DNA of 64,000 nt. Origin: Begonia masoniana (lineage: Eukaryota > Streptophyta > Magnoliopsida > Cucurbitales > Begoniaceae). Below are positions 34,201-46,679 of the stretch, piece after piece. Where the stretch lies: NCBI GenBank assembly GCA_022432975.1, contig CM039508.1:19495779-19559778 (forward strand). Direction: 5' to 3'. The stretch's first letter is position 1. Each line of letters opens with the position of its first letter. The notes under the pieces were generated by a model. That model searched no databases. It had not been told where the DNA came from and saw nothing but the letters and a program-made list of their open reading frames with translations. The position numbers were made by a program, and so were the translations under genes.

Positions 34201-35713
34201 GCTGCGGTCAGAGATTGAGAGATTCGACGTGGAGATAGTGGCAGAGTTGTCCAGCATGCTCACTAGTATTTCTCTCAGGCCGACCATTCTGGATCGTATA
34301 CGCGAGGCTCAGCAGAGCGATGCGGAGTGTATTGAGCTTCGATCGAGCATGTTATTAGATGACTCGTCGGATTTTCACTTATCTGCAGATGGTATTCTGA
34401 GATTCAGGCACAGGTGGTACGTGCCTAACGATGAGAGTTTGAAGAAGGATATTTTGACTGAGGCACATTCTTCAGCTTATTCAGTGCACCCGGGAAGTAC
34501 TAAGATGTACCGGGATTTGAGGCAACACTTCTGGTGGCCAAACATGAAGAGGGAGGTGGCCAAGTATGTTGAGACCTGTTTAGTCTGTCAGCAGGTGAAG
34601 GCCGAGCACCAGAGACCGTCCGGGACATTATTGCCACTGCCGATTCCGGAGTGGAAGTGGGAGCAGATCTCCATGGACTTTATTGTTGGACTCCCGAGGA
34701 CGACGAAGGGCCACGATGGCATATGGGTTATTGTGGACCGATTGACAAAGTCGGCCCACTTCTTAGCTGTGAAGATGACATCATCCATGGATCAGCTCGC
34801 CGAACTATATGTGCAGGAGATCGTTAGATTGCACGGAGTTCCAGTTTCTATTGTCTCCGACAGAGATCCTAGATTCACGTCAAAGTTCTGGAAGAGTTTA
34901 CATCGAGCTATGGGGACTCAGCTAAATTTCAGCACAGCGTTTCATCCTCAGACCGATGGTCAGACAGAGAGGACGAACCAGATTCTTGAGGATATGCTCA
35001 GAGCGTGTGTGCTGGAGTTTCAGGGCTCGTGGAGCCGATATTTACCTCTGGTTGAGTTCTCGTATAACAACAGCTTCCAGGCTACTATCGGCATGGCTCC
35101 GTATGAGGCTTTATATGGTCGGAAGTGTAGGTCTCCGTTATATTGGGACGAGGTTGGCGAGGCCAGCATCGTTGGTCCTGAGATCTTACAGCAAACGGCA
35201 GATAAGATTGCCGTTATCCGACAGCGAATTGAGGTAGCTCAGAGCCGGCAGAAGAGTTATGCCGACACGAGACGGCGGGAGCTAGAGTTCGAGGAGGGCG
35301 ACGAAGTTTATTTGAAGGTTTCTCCATTCAAAGGCGTCGCGAGATTTGGAAGGAGGGGTAAGCTGAACCCTCGGTACGTGGGGCCCTTTCCTGTTCTGAA
35401 GAGGATCGGGAAGTTGGCGTATAGGCTGCAGCTTCCGGCTTCTATGGAGGGCATTCATGATGTGTTCCACGTATCTATGCTTCGGAGATGTTTACGTGAT
35501 CCATCTCATGCCGTGGAGACTACAGAGATCGAGGTACAGCCTACCTTGACTTACGAGGTGAAGCCGGTACGTATTCTGGAGTACTCTACCAAAGTCTTGC
35601 GCAACAAGGAGATTCCCCTGGTCAAAGTCCTATGGCGGAACCACGAGGTGGAAGAGGCTACGTGGGAACGACAGCAGGATATGATGACTAGGTATCCTGA
35701 TCTGTTTGGATAG
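31250..35713 (+). CDS. Gag-pol polyprotein of copy B, 1487 aa, intact
   Basis: One uninterrupted frame from ATG 31250 to TAG 35711-35713 encodes all proteins for retrotransposition. Gag spans about residues 1-340, with a CCHC knuckle at 310-323 ([14 protein letters not shown]). The aspartic protease has its active Asp at 376 (DTGATHS). Reverse transcriptase starts near 555 and has FIDD at 712-715 (Asp713/714). RNase H acidic residues are Asp860, Glu897 and Asp922. The integrase zinc finger is His1080, His1093, Cys1110 and Cys1113; its DD35E core is Asp1143, Asp1204 and Glu1240. A GPF motif follows at about 1378. The C-terminal chromodomain, about 1435-1486 ([14 protein letters not shown]), is expected to steer integration to marked chromatin. 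Gag and pol share a single frame without frameshift, as in many plant chromoviruses. All catalytic residues are present. Confidence 0.97.
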   Translation: MTRGRDPRDDAMDRLTDLIDRQSQHMDRQAQQISDLVNRENQRENQRTQELVVPSNQGMQRFQSLRPPVFEGQSSDPTRAEEWIRVMEDMLSYAEVANGSKVAYATFHLALDARFWWDSIKSTTDVSVMTWDRFKFLFYDKYFSRTVRVAKRNEFMQLKQTGSVADYIRRFESLSRFAPRLVSDNEEKVHQFMEGLNPEIRMHVVVSGIIDVPFSDITARALDIEAARATCIRPREPAKGFFREIRPQTQSRGWQPRAPPQSHQRGVKRPLEGGNDRGKGKQIQGASQMPWYPLCQREHSGECRVGSNKCYRCGKVGHFVRDCPHPGRDQLGGDQRKVMPRIFAFIEPEDVDDDAQPAVIAGTILLMGATVFTLMDTGATHSFVSTACMARLGLESESAEYEYSVMLPSGERMQSSRVIQGNIISVGSVTLYARLIVMGIERYDLILGMDWLAQHFATIDCRSGIVTFRPPDSAEFSYQAMNRLSGSPISYAMEVNEQFKGACSIYLASVFDIQLLSGVQPSDIPIVREFSGIFLDDLPGLPPDREIEFTIDVYPNSAPRFKNPYRLAPAELRELRTQLDELLEKGFIRPSVSPWGAPVLFVKKKDGTLRMCIDYRELNKLTVKNKYPLPRIDDLFDQLQGARVFSRIDLRSGYNQLKVRRDDIPKTAFRTRYGHYEFLVMSFGLTNAPAAFMDLMNRVFKEYLDKFVVVFIDDILIYSKTKEDHEEHLRTVLRTLCEHYLYPKFSKCEFWLDQISFLGHVVSQDGVSVDPSKVQAVRDWPQPKNVREVRGFLGLAGYYRKFIQGFSKIALPLSRLTRKSERFIWSSACDDSFAELKQRLTTAPVLALPVEGVRFSIYCDASGVGLGCVLMQEGKVISYASRQLKPYEQNYPTHDLELAAVVFALKIWRHYLYGQQCEIFSDHKSLKYLFTQKELNMRQRRWLEFVKDYDFDIKYHPGKANKVADALSRMPSASQPSLAAMSVTLRSEIERFDVEIVAELSSMLTSISLRPTILDRIREAQQSDAECIELRSSMLLDDSSDFHLSADGILRFRHRWYVPNDESLKKDILTEAHSSAYSVHPGSTKMYRDLRQHFWWPNMKREVAKYVETCLVCQQVKAEHQRPSGTLLPLPIPEWKWEQISMDFIVGLPRTTKGHDGIWVIVDRLTKSAHFLAVKMTSSMDQLAELYVQEIVRLHGVPVSIVSDRDPRFTSKFWKSLHRAMGTQLNFSTAFHPQTDGQTERTNQILEDMLRACVLEFQGSWSRYLPLVEFSYNNSFQATIGMAPYEALYGRKCRSPLYWDEVGEASIVGPEILQQTADKIAVIRQRIEVAQSRQKSYADTRRRELEFEEGDEVYLKVSPFKGVARFGRRGKLNPRYVGPFPVLKRIGKLAYRLQLPASMEGIHDVFHVSMLRRCLRDPSHAVETTEIEVQPTLTYEVKPVRILEYSTKVLRNKEIPLVKVLWRNHEVEEATWERQQDMMTRYPDLFG

Positions 35714-35738
35714 TTTAATTTTGTGGACAAAATTCTGA

Positions 35739-35753
35739 ATAAGGAGGGGAGAA
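35739..35753 (+). promoter_or_regulatory. Polypurine tract of copy B
   Basis: AAGGAGGGGAGAA directly precedes the 3' LTR. It primes plus-strand DNA synthesis in this element class. Confidence 0.9.
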
Positions 35754-37707
35754 TGTAATATCCGGTTTGTACGGACCTTTTATTATATTATTATTATATT
35801 GTTATTGGCATTTTTGTAATTATGTCAAATCAGGTCCGATTTACGAAAAGAAAGCGTCATTACGATCCTAGCGATTAATTAGAATTTTAAGGAAATTCTG
35901 GGAATTTTCAGAATAGTGACGCTATATTCCGAGTAATTACTATTATCATAAAGTAAAAGACATTCTCGTAAAAATAGCAAACGAGGTCCAAATTGCGAAC
36001 GGACAGTTTTGTTAAATCCCAAATAATTAGATGGACTTATTGGTAAAGTAAGGACGTATGGAGTAGTCGAATGGCTAGACGATTAACGAACCGAAGAACG
36101 AAATCAATATAAAAATCAAAGAAGGGCAAAATGGTAATTTGCAAATCCATTTTAATAAATAACACAAAATCACTCTTTTCCCTCACTTCTCTCTTTTCTC
36201 TCTTTTCTCTCTGGAACTCACGAACAGAGAAGATTTCTTCTCTCGGCCGCCGGCGAGCTCCACCATTCCGACCTCCGTCCGACCTCCGTTTCTCCTCCGT
36301 CCTTCACGGTTTCTTCCTCTCTCGCTACCCTCGGTATGTAGCTTTAGTTTTCGAGTGTTTAATTCGAGTTTCGGTTCGATTTAGGGTTAGGGTTTCGATT
36401 AGGGTTTTCGTTAAAAATGCGATTTAGGCTTCGTAATTAATAGGTTAGCCGTGATTAGGTATATATTGAACGTATTGGACGTTATTGGACGAAGAAAATC
36501 AATTTGCGAAAAAGTTATAAATTGGTTAAATTTCGGGTTTTTAGAGAAAAACTCGTTATTTGAGAATTTGGATTATCGAGCTATAATTAACGTTCGAAAT
36601 GCTTTAATTAGCTAAGTGAAGAATTTAGGATAATTCTTTAGTTAAAGTTTGAAATTTGGACGTTAATAGTTTAAATTGGTTTTAATTGCGAATGTCGTGT
36701 TTTTTTCTCAGACACACGACTCCCGTGGAAGAAGCTTGAGATCCAGCGCGCTCGAGGTAAGTTCTCGTGACTTGCTTGACCCAAAGGTCTACACCATACC
36801 TCGTCGTCGTATCAAGGATCCTTGAGGGTTCCTTGTTTTACGTTGTTTAGGTTGGGTAGTTAGGTTAGTGGTTTATAGGTTATGTTATATTGTCTGCTGA
36901 TATGAACTGTTTGTTTACTTTCCGCTGATATGAACTGTTCATGCATCACGTGTTTCAAAATGGCATAGAAAATGGGTTTCTGCACGAGTTTTCAATGAAA
37001 TGAATAATGAACGAAAATACGTAATCTGTATCTGAAAGGTCACGCGGGATGGGGCTCAGGCATGGCTGTAGGGTTTGTGAGCATGTACCCCCCCCATCTA
37101 AGTGGAAAGTGGTAGTTCGACCGCGGAATGTATCCTTTCCATTTAGTGGGCTGATATCTCGGTGGCAATATGTATGAAATGACCTGATATGTCTGATGAG
37201 CATGTTTTCTGAACTTCATATGCACGACACGCATGCATCTGCATTTACGTAGCTTACTGAGATTTCCATATCTCATATGTGTCTGTATGGTGTAGGTGAC
37301 GTTCTAGGTTACGTTGACCCAGGTGAGGATGATATTCCTCCTCCGGACGTAGGAGCAGCTGATGGATGATGGCCGTGGGAGTGCGCTGAGCAGTCGAGGC
37401 GCGTTTTGACCCGTGGTGGGTTTATGTAAAGGTTTTGGGGGTCTTCTGAATATTTTGGATTGATAATAACTGTATAGTATACTTAGGTTGTTTGGATCTG
37501 GATAGGGATTAGAAAACGTTTTGGTTTAAACTGTTTAATGAATGTTTTGGAAATGTTTTGATTGGTTTTAGGTTGATACGGATAGCTCGGTTTTTAGAGC
37601 TATCCACGCAGTTGGATTTCGCAAAGTCCACTGTGAGTTGGGAGAGTTTAAGCTTTAATTGGGTGTGATTATGGAAGTGAAAGTATGTGTAAAAGCATTA
37701 ATGGTTG

Positions 37708-37734
37708 CTCTCTGGAATCGGATTCCAGAGAGCT
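37708..37734. repeat. 27-bp perfect hairpin palindrome in the copy B 3' LTR
   Basis: Identical to 30498-30524. Confidence 0.95.
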
Positions 37735-37853
37735 TGTTATGTGAAGAATTTCTTTGTGTCTGAAGTCTGAAGTGTTTAATCTCTCGGTAGAGCATAAGTG
37801 TAAGTGAAAGAAGAAAAGGGAAAAGGGGTGCTGGAGGTGCGGCGACCGTGCGC

Positions 37854-38047
37854 TGCAGTGCTTGCAGCGATCGGGCGCTGCAGGCTGCAGCGCTTGCAGC
37901 GACCGAGCGCTGCATGTTGCAGCGATCGGGCGCTGCCGGCCGCAGCGCCTGCAGCGACCGAGCGCTGCAACGTGCAGCGATCGGGCGTTGCACGCTGCAG
38001 TGCTTGCAGCGATTGGGCGCTGCAATTTGCAGCAACCGATCGCTGCT
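37854..38047. repeat. Array of ~20-bp GC-rich palindromic units in the copy B 3' LTR
   Basis: Matches 30645-30838 except for one C-to-T change in a unit (GGGCGTTGC). Confidence 0.95.
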
Positions 38048-38539
38048 GCACTTTGAGGGCAGAATTCCGATTCTGCCCTCCCTTCTTTTATTATTTAAAA
38101 GTTTTATTAAATGTTTTAGTTTTAATTATTATTTAAAGGTTTTGTTTTAAATGCTTTTAAAGTTCAGTTTTAATTCCGACTTCAGTTCTGATTTCAACTT
38201 CAGTTTTAGATTCCGCATAACGTTTTATTTAAAAGGTAAAATAAAAATGAAAAATTAGTACGGGTAAATGGGTACGGACTTAGGGGTGTTACAGTAACGA
38301 CCATAATTTCTCATAACACTATTCCTAAAAATGACGAAAAATTAAACTTTTATTTTATTATTTTCCTCTTACTCATTTAAAGGCAGTTAAATTCCTCTCG
38401 GGTTTTCTCAAATGAACAGTAAAGTCGACTCTTCCTATCGGGTTTCATTAAAGGAACAGTATTTTACCTCTCGGGTTTCATCAATTTAAACAGTAGGGGT
38501 AGACGTTATAACAGACAGGAATGGATAACAGAAACAGAA

Positions 38540-39070
38540 GACAGCATGGACGACTGAAATCAGAAGGCGGTGTGGACGACTGAAATCATAAGACAGTGTG
38601 AACGTTTGAAAACAGAAGGCAGTGTGGACGACTGGAAACAAAAGTCAGTGTGGACGACTGACTTTCTTACAGAAACACATAACTAAACTTTATCGTCCAT
38701 AGACTTACTTAGACTTTTCGTCCACAGACCACGTGATTTTGTTGTCCACAATCCACGTGACTTCATTGTCCACAGACTAACGTCTATAGACTACTTAAAC
38801 TTTTTGTCCACAGACCACGTGATTTTGTTGTCCACAATCCACGTGACTTCATTGTCCACGGGCTACATAAACCCATCGACCACAGACTAACGTCCATAGA
38901 CTACTTAGACTTTTCGTCCATAGTTTGGACGATGACTTTCTTATAGAATACTTAACTAAACTTTATCGTCTACACACTTTGGACGATGACTTTCTTACAG
39001 AAACACATAACTAAACTTTATCGTCCACAGACTTTGGACGATGACTTTCTTACAGAATAATTAACTAAAC
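38540..39070. repeat. Minisatellite-like repeats inside the split LTR
   Basis: Repeated units of GTGTGGACGACTGAAATCAG, then CCACGTGATTTTGTTGTCCA, then TTTGGACGATGACTTTCTTA, each in two to four imperfect copies. They share GTCCA/TGGAC words and appear to derive from one another. Confidence 0.85.
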
Positions 39071-39101
39071 TTAAGAATCCCGACTCTAAACCATGCATTA
39101 C

Positions 39102-39164
39102 CCGATTGATCGCCCCTTCCTGGGGATCGATCGGCTAGCTCTCTGGATTCTTGTCCAGAGAGCT
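39102..39164. repeat. Hairpin and GATCGATCGG palindrome in the split LTR
   Basis: GGGGATCGATCGGC precedes an inverted repeat with arms AGCTCTCTGGA and TCCAGAGAGCT (39137-39164). It is a reduced version of the module in copy A. Confidence 0.85.
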
Positions 39165-40611
39165 GCCTTCATAATCTTTCTCTGCACCTGTGCACATTTC
39201 TGTATAATCATCCTCAAACGTTCCTCAACCTAAGACAATCAAAACCGACTCAAAATAACAATCTATTTCATCAATTCCCACACATGCATAACAGAAACCA
39301 ATAATTCACCTGAAATAAACATTTATCCATAAAACTTCCAAAAACATCAGAACATCTATACATTATCAATCCAGTTGTCAAACATCCTAAAATGAATTTC
39401 TATACAATTCATATACTCCCGCCCTTTGAACCCGACATACCCCAAAATCTCCAAAATACTTAACTAATACTCCCACGGGTCAATTCAGCTTTGACTGGAC
39501 AGCACACTCTCACGGGGCATTCTCCATCAACCTGCTCATACTTCGGGTGGAGGAATGTCATCCTCACCTGTTTCAAAATCACCTACACCATAAAGACAAC
39601 TATGAACTAAAGGCTCAGTAAGCTCCGTAAATGCAAATGCATGCTGTGCATATGCGGTTCATAAATCATACAGACGTTTTCAGAGTTTCATTACAAAATA
39701 GATTACAGAACAGAATGTTTTACAGAACAGAATGTCATCGAGTTCTAAACTCTCACCAGATGGAAAGGGCATGTCTGGCGGTTAGACAGCCCTTTCCATC
39801 TACCGGGGAGAAAACATGCTTCCATCTGTAAACAGCCATGTCTGAACCCCACCCCGTCGTGACCAGAATACAAATTTCAGATTACAGATTACAGATTTCA
39901 GATTACAGATTTCGTACATTTGATTCATTTCTTTTCTCAAAATTGTGCAGAAAACTCATTTTCATGCTAATTTATACAAGTGTGATGCATGTTCAGTTCA
40001 TAATTAACATAATGTAAACATATATCGTGAATACCATCAGAACATAGCAAACATAACCTATAAAAACTCTAATCCTGAACTTCCCAACCAAAGCATAAAA
40101 AAAAATATACATAACTCCAAAATCCTCAATGACGAACTTGACTTATGGAATAGGCCTATCGGCCACAGTTAGTCACGAAGACTTACCTCTTGTCCTTAGC
40201 AGTCCAAATACCTCGCTTGAGCCTTGTCACCTTAAGAGCTTCAAAGATGGCTTCAAAGATGGCGGAAAGGCGGCCAACTTTGAGGGAGGAGGGAAATTTC
40301 GTGGGAAGGAGGGGAGAGTTTCTTCTCGGCGATGCAAGAAAACAGAGGGAAGTATGAAAAATGAAGTGATTTCACGTAAGGGAGAAGAGAAGCAAGGAAA
40401 GAAGCTTCTTCCACAAGCTTTGCCACGTGCTGCATTCTCATTGGATGTTCCCAACCACTCACTTTCACTTTCTAATTCCCCCCCTCCATTAGTTTCTAAC
40501 TAATTGCTTTGTTTGGTTGAACTTTAGTTTGATTTTTCTTTTCTTTCTCTTTTTTTTGTCCATTAATATATATCACACAAAAGTCATAATTCAAAAGTTC
40601 CGGAAGTTACA

Positions 40612-41640
40612 ATAGTTTATTTAATAATAGACTCTACAATTGTCCATGAAGCTAGAGCTCAAGTATTTTATATTATTAATAATATTTCTTTAAATCAATT
40701 TATTATATTATTCTCAAAAAAATATAAATAAAATAGGATTTGGGGAAGATCCAAAAAGAATGATTCTATGTCTTGTAATGATGGAAAGAAAGAGAAGTTG
40801 GAACAATAAAATTTAGGTACAACAATAAAGCAATAAAATTTTGTCAAATAAGATAGACTCAACGAGACCACCTATCTCTTTGCTTGTCAATCCATTTATT
40901 TCAAGCTTTTGCGTAGAAAGATCGACCGAGTTCTAGAATTCTTTTACTATGTTGTTGGATTTTTATGTACTAAAAGTCGATGACATTGTTCAAGCTTCGA
41001 GAAATTTCAATGGTGACTATATGTGTTTCTAGTCGTGACTAAAATAAGAACCAAACTTTTGGATGGTACCTAAGTTGAAAGCTTTCGTCGAGATAGATAT
41101 ATGTACTAGTAGTGGAGGCTAAGTCCAAGTATGCAATAAAATGTCTTTGAAAGCTAGAACCAATAGACAAAATATCAACTTCAAATACATGTGCGTTAGC
41201 CGGGGTTGATATATATATCAACGTGGGTGATGGAGAAAGTTGGGTGAGATTGCCTTGTACAATTAATATTGTTCAATAAAGAGTCTTTGCCACTGCAATG
41301 CAGGTACAGCAGAAAGGCCACCTTCTTTTTCACGTAACAACTCTTTCTGAATTTCACACCACCCCCTTTCTCTCTCCCATAATTCTCGCTTTACTTGCCT
41401 TTGACAGCATTATTTCTTTTTTATTTTCTTAATTTCATTAGTTATAGATAAATCAAATCAAAACAAATGATTATTGTTTTGATTTTTTCAAGGTGTTAAA
41501 TGGCAGAGTTGGCTAGGTTGGGCACTTAAGCACCGAGTTATTGACTCGCATTTTCTCTCCTATTTACTATGAGATCAAATTATCATTATATTTATTTATT
41601 TTTAATTCTTTTTACAAATGTAGGATAACTTTTGAAAAAT
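40612..41640. other. AT-rich noncoding sequence
   Basis: No gene recognised. An 18-bp perfect palindrome GTTGATATATATATCAAC lies at 41205-41222. Confidence 0.6.
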
Positions 41641-43077
41641 TTTTAGACGAACTTGTTAAGCTTGACTTGCTTAATTAATTAGACTTTACTTGCTTAACTA
41701 GTTAGGTTTAGTAATCAGACCTTTTTAAAATTGGCTTGGCTCGTTTGTCACCTCTAATTATAAATTATTGACAATTAGATATGTGTCAACTAGGGCTAGG
41801 CACGATCCAGTTCGGGCCAATTCTGACTCAAAACTGATACCGAACTAGAATCGGACTGAATTTTCGATCCGGTCTTGATTCGGTACTCGTTCCCTCCCAT
41901 GAATTTTACAAAATTCTGATTTCTCTCAAAATTCAAAATCCAAATTTCAGATAACACATTACAGTTACAGTACACATTACTGATTATACAAGCTAGTTTC
42001 AATAATTTACAAAAATTTAAAAAGTTTCCTTTAAATTTCAGTAGAATTTCACAAAACCCTCTCAGATTGCGTGAAATTCGAATTCTAAAATCTAAATACT
42101 AGGGAAAAATAGATTTATACCTCTTTTAAACTAAAGTGACTAGTGAGAGCAAGGGAGACGTGTGACGGTGTGAGAGAGTCGAGAACTGGGAGAGAGTTGA
42201 GAATCGGGAGAGAGGGTCAGGTCGCAGGTCGGGTTGCGAGGTTGGAACTGCAGAAGTCGCTGGATGAGGTCGCCAGTTGACGGGCGAAGGGAGACAGTCG
42301 AAGCTGTGTGAGACGTGAGGTCGCTGATCGCCAAATTGGGTTGTTGGTGCATTGCGTGCACTGTGTAGCTGAGGAGTGAGGGCTGGCTGACGACTTTTTT
42401 AGTTTTTTTAGGTTATCCGACTCATGGGTCGGATAAACCACCGGGCCGACCCATGGGTCGATTCTCCCGTGGGACTGCCTGGTTCCGGTACGGGGAACCG
42501 AGGACCGGACCACGGTTCCCGGTTCCCCAAACCATGAACCGGGATCGGTTCCATGGCAGGTAGAACCGGCCCAGACTGCCGGTCCGGTCCGATTTTACGG
42601 TTCCGGGCCAGTTTTTTCCACCCCTAGTGCCAACCTAGTTAAGCTTGGTGAATCATATTTTTTTAAGCTCGGCTCGGCTCGATCGGCTTGTTTGTCACTT
42701 CTAATGCAAATAATAGACAATTAAATAGGTGTAAAACAAATTAGTATGTGTATAATTTATAATCATATAACTTTCAAACATTTGTAATAATATCTGTGTA
42801 ATATTTTTATATTAAATCTACTCAAATAATTTTTTTCTAAATACATGTCATTTTATAAATTAATAAAATAATTTTATTAAGTAAACAACTAGCTATTATA
42901 TTTTGATATTATAATGATAAATAATCATTATAATTTTAATAACTAACTTTTTTTAAAAAATATATATTATATTGATATAAATTGAAAACATGTATGTTTG
43001 GTTCGTTAGATTTGGCTCGTTAGGCTCGTTTAGCCGGGTCGGCTCGGCTCGGCTTATTTATCTTTAGCTCGCGAGCC
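41641..43077. repeat. GCTCG-rich repeats flanking hAT element 2 (degraded DNA-transposon debris)
   Basis: Two homologous segments, 41641-41790 and 42627-42755, share GTTAAGCTTG, GGCTCGTTTGTCACCTCTA / GGCTTGTTTGTCACTTCTA, and a following AATTATTGACAATTAGAT-type stretch. The CACCTCTA word and GGCTCGGCTCGGCTC runs resemble hAT-type terminal and subterminal sequence. Ends and duplications were not resolved. Similar GCTCG words continue at 43010-43077 and 45596-45720, on both sides of the next solo LTR. Confidence 0.45.
41791..42626. mobile_element. Non-autonomous hAT element 2 (836 bp)
   Basis: Ends TAGGGCTAGGCACG and TTTTTTCCACCCCTA are flanked by GTGTCAAC (41783-41790) and GTGCCAAC (42627-42634), 7 of 8 matching. 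Subterminal CCGGTTC/GAACCGG repeats are dense at the right end. The GA-rich middle (42130-42360) is noncoding. Confidence 0.9.
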
Positions 43078-45595
43078 TGTGACAGCCTCAAACCCGATCG
43101 GGGCCGAGGAGCCATCACTCCGGGACATTTAACAGAGAATAAGACGCATATTTTTTTTTTGAACCAAACAGACTGAACTTTTAAGAGCAAACCCTTAAAA
43201 GCATTACAGAGAGAGAGAACTTTTTCTGGATTTGAAAACTGGAAGCTAATTTAAAACTGGATTACAGGAGTGATTGACAGAAGGAAACTAGGAAAAACAG
43301 TAAACAGAAATGGACGGCTAAAATAAAGAAGCAGAATAAAATAGGATAACATAGAGAATGAAAACAACTGGAGGAGGGCATACTGTAGAAGGGCTATAGT
43401 GGATGGCATGAATAAACTGGGCGGAAGACGTAGGCAGTAGACGAAGCAGAAAATGTAAGTAAACTGGGCAGGCGATATAGACTAGCGGTAGATGTGAATA
43501 AGACAAAAGTGAACAGTAAACAGCGGCATATGTGAATAAACTAAAAATGAACAGTGACAACGGCAAATATGAATTAAATAGAAGCAACAGAAACAGCGGT
43601 AGACGTATAGCAGATGACGTCAGGTGGAAGATGTGGATGACGTCAGGCAGAAGATGTAAATAAACTGGGCGAAAGATGTGGGCAGATGACGTTAGGCGGA
43701 AGATATGGATGACGTCAGGCGAAAGAAGTAAATAAACTGGGCGAAAATGAACTGTTTACCGGTAGAAGTGAACTACAGGCAGAAAGGGGACTGTTCACCA
43801 GTAGAAGTGAACTACAGGCAGAAATGGACTGTTCACCGGTAGAAGTGAACTACATGCAGCGGTGGATGTGCTTTTAAAGGCAGCGGTGGATGTGCTTTTA
43901 AAGGGCAGCGGTAGAAATGATTCATAAGGCAGCGGTAGATGTAATCGGAAGATGTAGTTTTAAAGGCAGAATTTGACAACTTTTGACAGGAAGACGTATA
44001 AACAGGGAACATAAAACAGAAGGCATAAAAAGTTTTAGACCTTCAAAACCCGATTCAAAACAAGTTGTAAAACGTGTTTGACAGAGATTCAAGAAAAACA
44101 AACTGCATGGATAGCTCAAAATTTGAAACCACCCATGCACAACCTAGAAAGGAAGAACTCAAACAGTTATAGAATATTTCAAAACATATCTACAACTGTT
44201 AATTACAGAGGTTTAAAAACTTAAACACCAAAACCTATACGTTATAAAAATCCCAACATAATTCCCAACAGCGTTTTAAAACAAAAACACAAAACTCCAA
44301 CAGAGTTTTCAGACAATAAACTTTACTTGAAAACTTCCCTCTCTCAGGTCAGAAACATGTCTGGCTGCAACAACCACCCCCAAAAGCTCGAGCCACCAGC
44401 CACCTATTCGTCAGACTGAGGCACAAAGTCCTCATCCACGGGATCCGTACCTACATCAGAGAGTTCAATTATGAGCCTAGAGCTCAGTAAGAACATATAA
44501 AAATGCAGTAATGCACATGCCATGCATGAACTTTCAGAATACAGTGACAGTGCAGAACATTACTTTTTATCTGTCAGAAAGTGGGGCTTATAGGGAAACA
44601 GGCGTAACAGAAGTGCACTATAAGGCACTGGAAATTCAGAGCAGAACACCAGTCCCCGTCCCACTTAACCGGTACATTATAGTCAGATTTTTATCCTTCT
44701 TAACTTCAAAACCGTGCACAGAAAACTTTTGCATGTCTTTCGGGAAAATCGTGTATGCATGAGCATTTACAGTGCTTGAACTTAAAACAGCAGACAACAG
44801 GAATAAAACAGCAGAACATAAGGAAAAAGCAGATAACTCAGAACGTAACTCTAACTTTTTTACCCGAAACAACCCGACAGAAATGAAAACCTAGTACCTC
44901 CGTGATGTAGGGCCTTAAGGGCCAACCTACGGATATGAACTTACCTGTAGTCTGAAAAGCAGCAAGCTTTTCTCATGAAACCACGGTAATGCACGAACCT
45001 ATGACACGCACGAAAAGGGAATTTAACAAAGCTGTAAATGCTAACTAATAACTTAGTAGAATATGCTTCAAACTCCATTCAAACCTTTAGAAAACACACC
45101 AACGTGTTTTCATACAAAGACAGTGAGCTTGTCCAAATATCATAACCCTAAATTTCGACAAAACTCACATTTTAATATGTCCAAACTTGTTAACGAGGTT
45201 AGATGATTACCTTTGCTGAAGGAAATAGAAGAAAACAGGAGAAACAAGTTTTGGAGATTTGTCTCAGTCGTCTGGAAGAGAGAACAGAGAAGAGGAGATG
45301 GAGAAAATGGAAGGTCTCACGTAGAAGAGAATTGAAGAGAAGACAATAGGTAAGTTTTTCAACAAGTTATGGACATTTGGCAGCAATCCATTGGCTTTCT
45401 CCCACCTACCTTAATTCCTACCTAGACTGCCCCTCCATTGGTTCTAACTAAAGATTTGTTTTGATTACTCCATAGTTTAGTTTTCCACTAAACATTCCAA
45501 CAAATTTCACCAAAACATAGATTATATTAATATAGGCCTAATCCCGATCGATAGTTCGAGGGATAATTTTCCGGCCAAAAATGCCGAGTGTTACA
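43078..45595 (-). mobile_element. Solo LTR (2518 bp, reversed)
   Basis: Ends TGTGACAGCC and CCGAGTGTTACA with a perfect 5-bp duplication GAGCC (43073-43077 and 45596-45600). Same family as 22968-25645, with the same minisatellite zone (43600-43900). The minus-strand frame GTDPVDEDFVPQSDE is present after a GATGTAG acceptor-like site near 44455. Confidence 0.95.
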
Positions 45596-45600
45596 GAGCC

Positions 45601-46679
45601 AGTTCAAGTTGAAATTTGGACTCGTTACACTCACTTCATTAGGTTCTGTTAGGCTCGGATCATTTAATTCACTAGGCTTAGTGAGTCAAATTTTTTCAAA
45701 CTTTAGTCAACTCGACAGACTCATTTGTCATTTTCAACTAAAGAACATCATTATTACATGACATACTTTGATCCAATTAAAAATTGTTCAAGAGACCAAC
45801 AATAGAAGAATGTGGACATAGTTGTTACATATAATTTATTATATCAATGAGCTTACATACATTATGTACTACACATTATAATTATCACTATCTAAAATCT
45901 ATTCAAGTGTTTTTGAATACAGTTTCTGTTATTGGCTTAAAATATATAAGATGATATATAATATACAAGATGATATATGTTATGTTCAATAGCCTCCCGT
46001 TAAAAATATATAGAATTACTTTATTTTGCGTCGAGAACAATGATTACAAGGAATAATTGAAGGGTTATGGTTCTTTTCTGTGTAGTATTTCTTGAAATTT
46101 TTATTAGATTTCAATACTCAAACGAGAATTAGAAATTTTCATTAGGTTCCTCTACAATGTAAAGTTACATGTTTTTTATCGTATAATGTAACTATAACAA
46201 TGAACAGTAAACTGATATATAAAGTGGGGAAGTGTATTTGCCAAACAATTTTTTTTACTGTATTTATTACTAAATTGATTCAGTGGTCTGGAATTTTGTT
46301 CTCGTGATTCTCATTTGAAAAACATTCTTTGAGAGAAACTGCTTTCATTAACGGAACGAGACTCGCGGTGATGGATACTATTCGAGGATGCACTGGATTT
46401 CACAATTCAAAAGTTAACAAAGGATCACAAAGAGAGGGATGTTTTGTGTAAAAAAAAGAATATTTTTCTAGTGATAATAGTTTTTTTAAATGTCCACGAA
46501 ATCAACTATAATTTTCTATAGATATGGATGATAATGTGTTTGAAATTCATAAATGAATTTTGAACAGATTAGATTCTGTCTAGTTCAAATAACTATTATT
46601 CTATTTATCATTGTTTGAATAAAGAATTTGCAGGATCTTAATTAAACTCAATTTGAATATCATATTTATAGTGGAGTCC
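45601..46679. other. AT-rich sequence, nothing firmly recognised
   Basis: It begins with GCTCG/TAGGCT-type transposon debris and continues AT-rich. It may belong to the copia fragment to its right. Confidence 0.5.

Larger units (their letters stand above)
28555..38293 (+). mobile_element. Complete, young Ty3/gypsy chromovirus copy B (9739 bp)
   Basis: Two LTRs of 2530 and 2540 bp differ by about six substitutions, three single-base indels and one 10-bp duplication. Perfect duplications GTAAC lie at 28550-28554 and 38294-38298. A perfect tRNA-Met primer-binding site, an intact gag-pol frame and a polypurine tract complete the set. Gene order and the C-terminal chromodomain make it a chromovirus, and the long LTRs suggest the Del/Tekay lineage. 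At a commonly used rate of 1.3e-8 substitutions per site per year the LTR divergence would mean roughly 0.1 million years. It is the only element here that looks capable of autonomous activity. Confidence 0.97.
35754..38293 (+). repeat. 3' LTR of copy B (2540 bp)
   Basis: Near-identical to the 5' LTR. The largest difference is a tandem duplication of a 10-bp segment (CCGACCTCCG) near 36270-36290, absent from 28555-31084. Confidence 0.97.
28549..40611 (-). mobile_element. Solo LTR (about 2.3 kb, reversed) split by copy B
   Basis: Its first six bases TGTAAC are at 28549-28554 and the rest runs from 38294/38299 to GGAAGTTACA at 40611. Flanks GTAGT (28544-28548) and ATAGT (40612-40616) are a one-mismatch 5-bp duplication. 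Copy B inserted into GTAAC at its very tip. The minus strand contains the LTR landmarks GACCCGTGGGAG and AAGAG|GTAAGT (40181-40190), an acceptor GGTGTAG|GTGATT (39578-39590), and the short frame GDFETGEDDIPPPEV. Confidence 0.88.
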
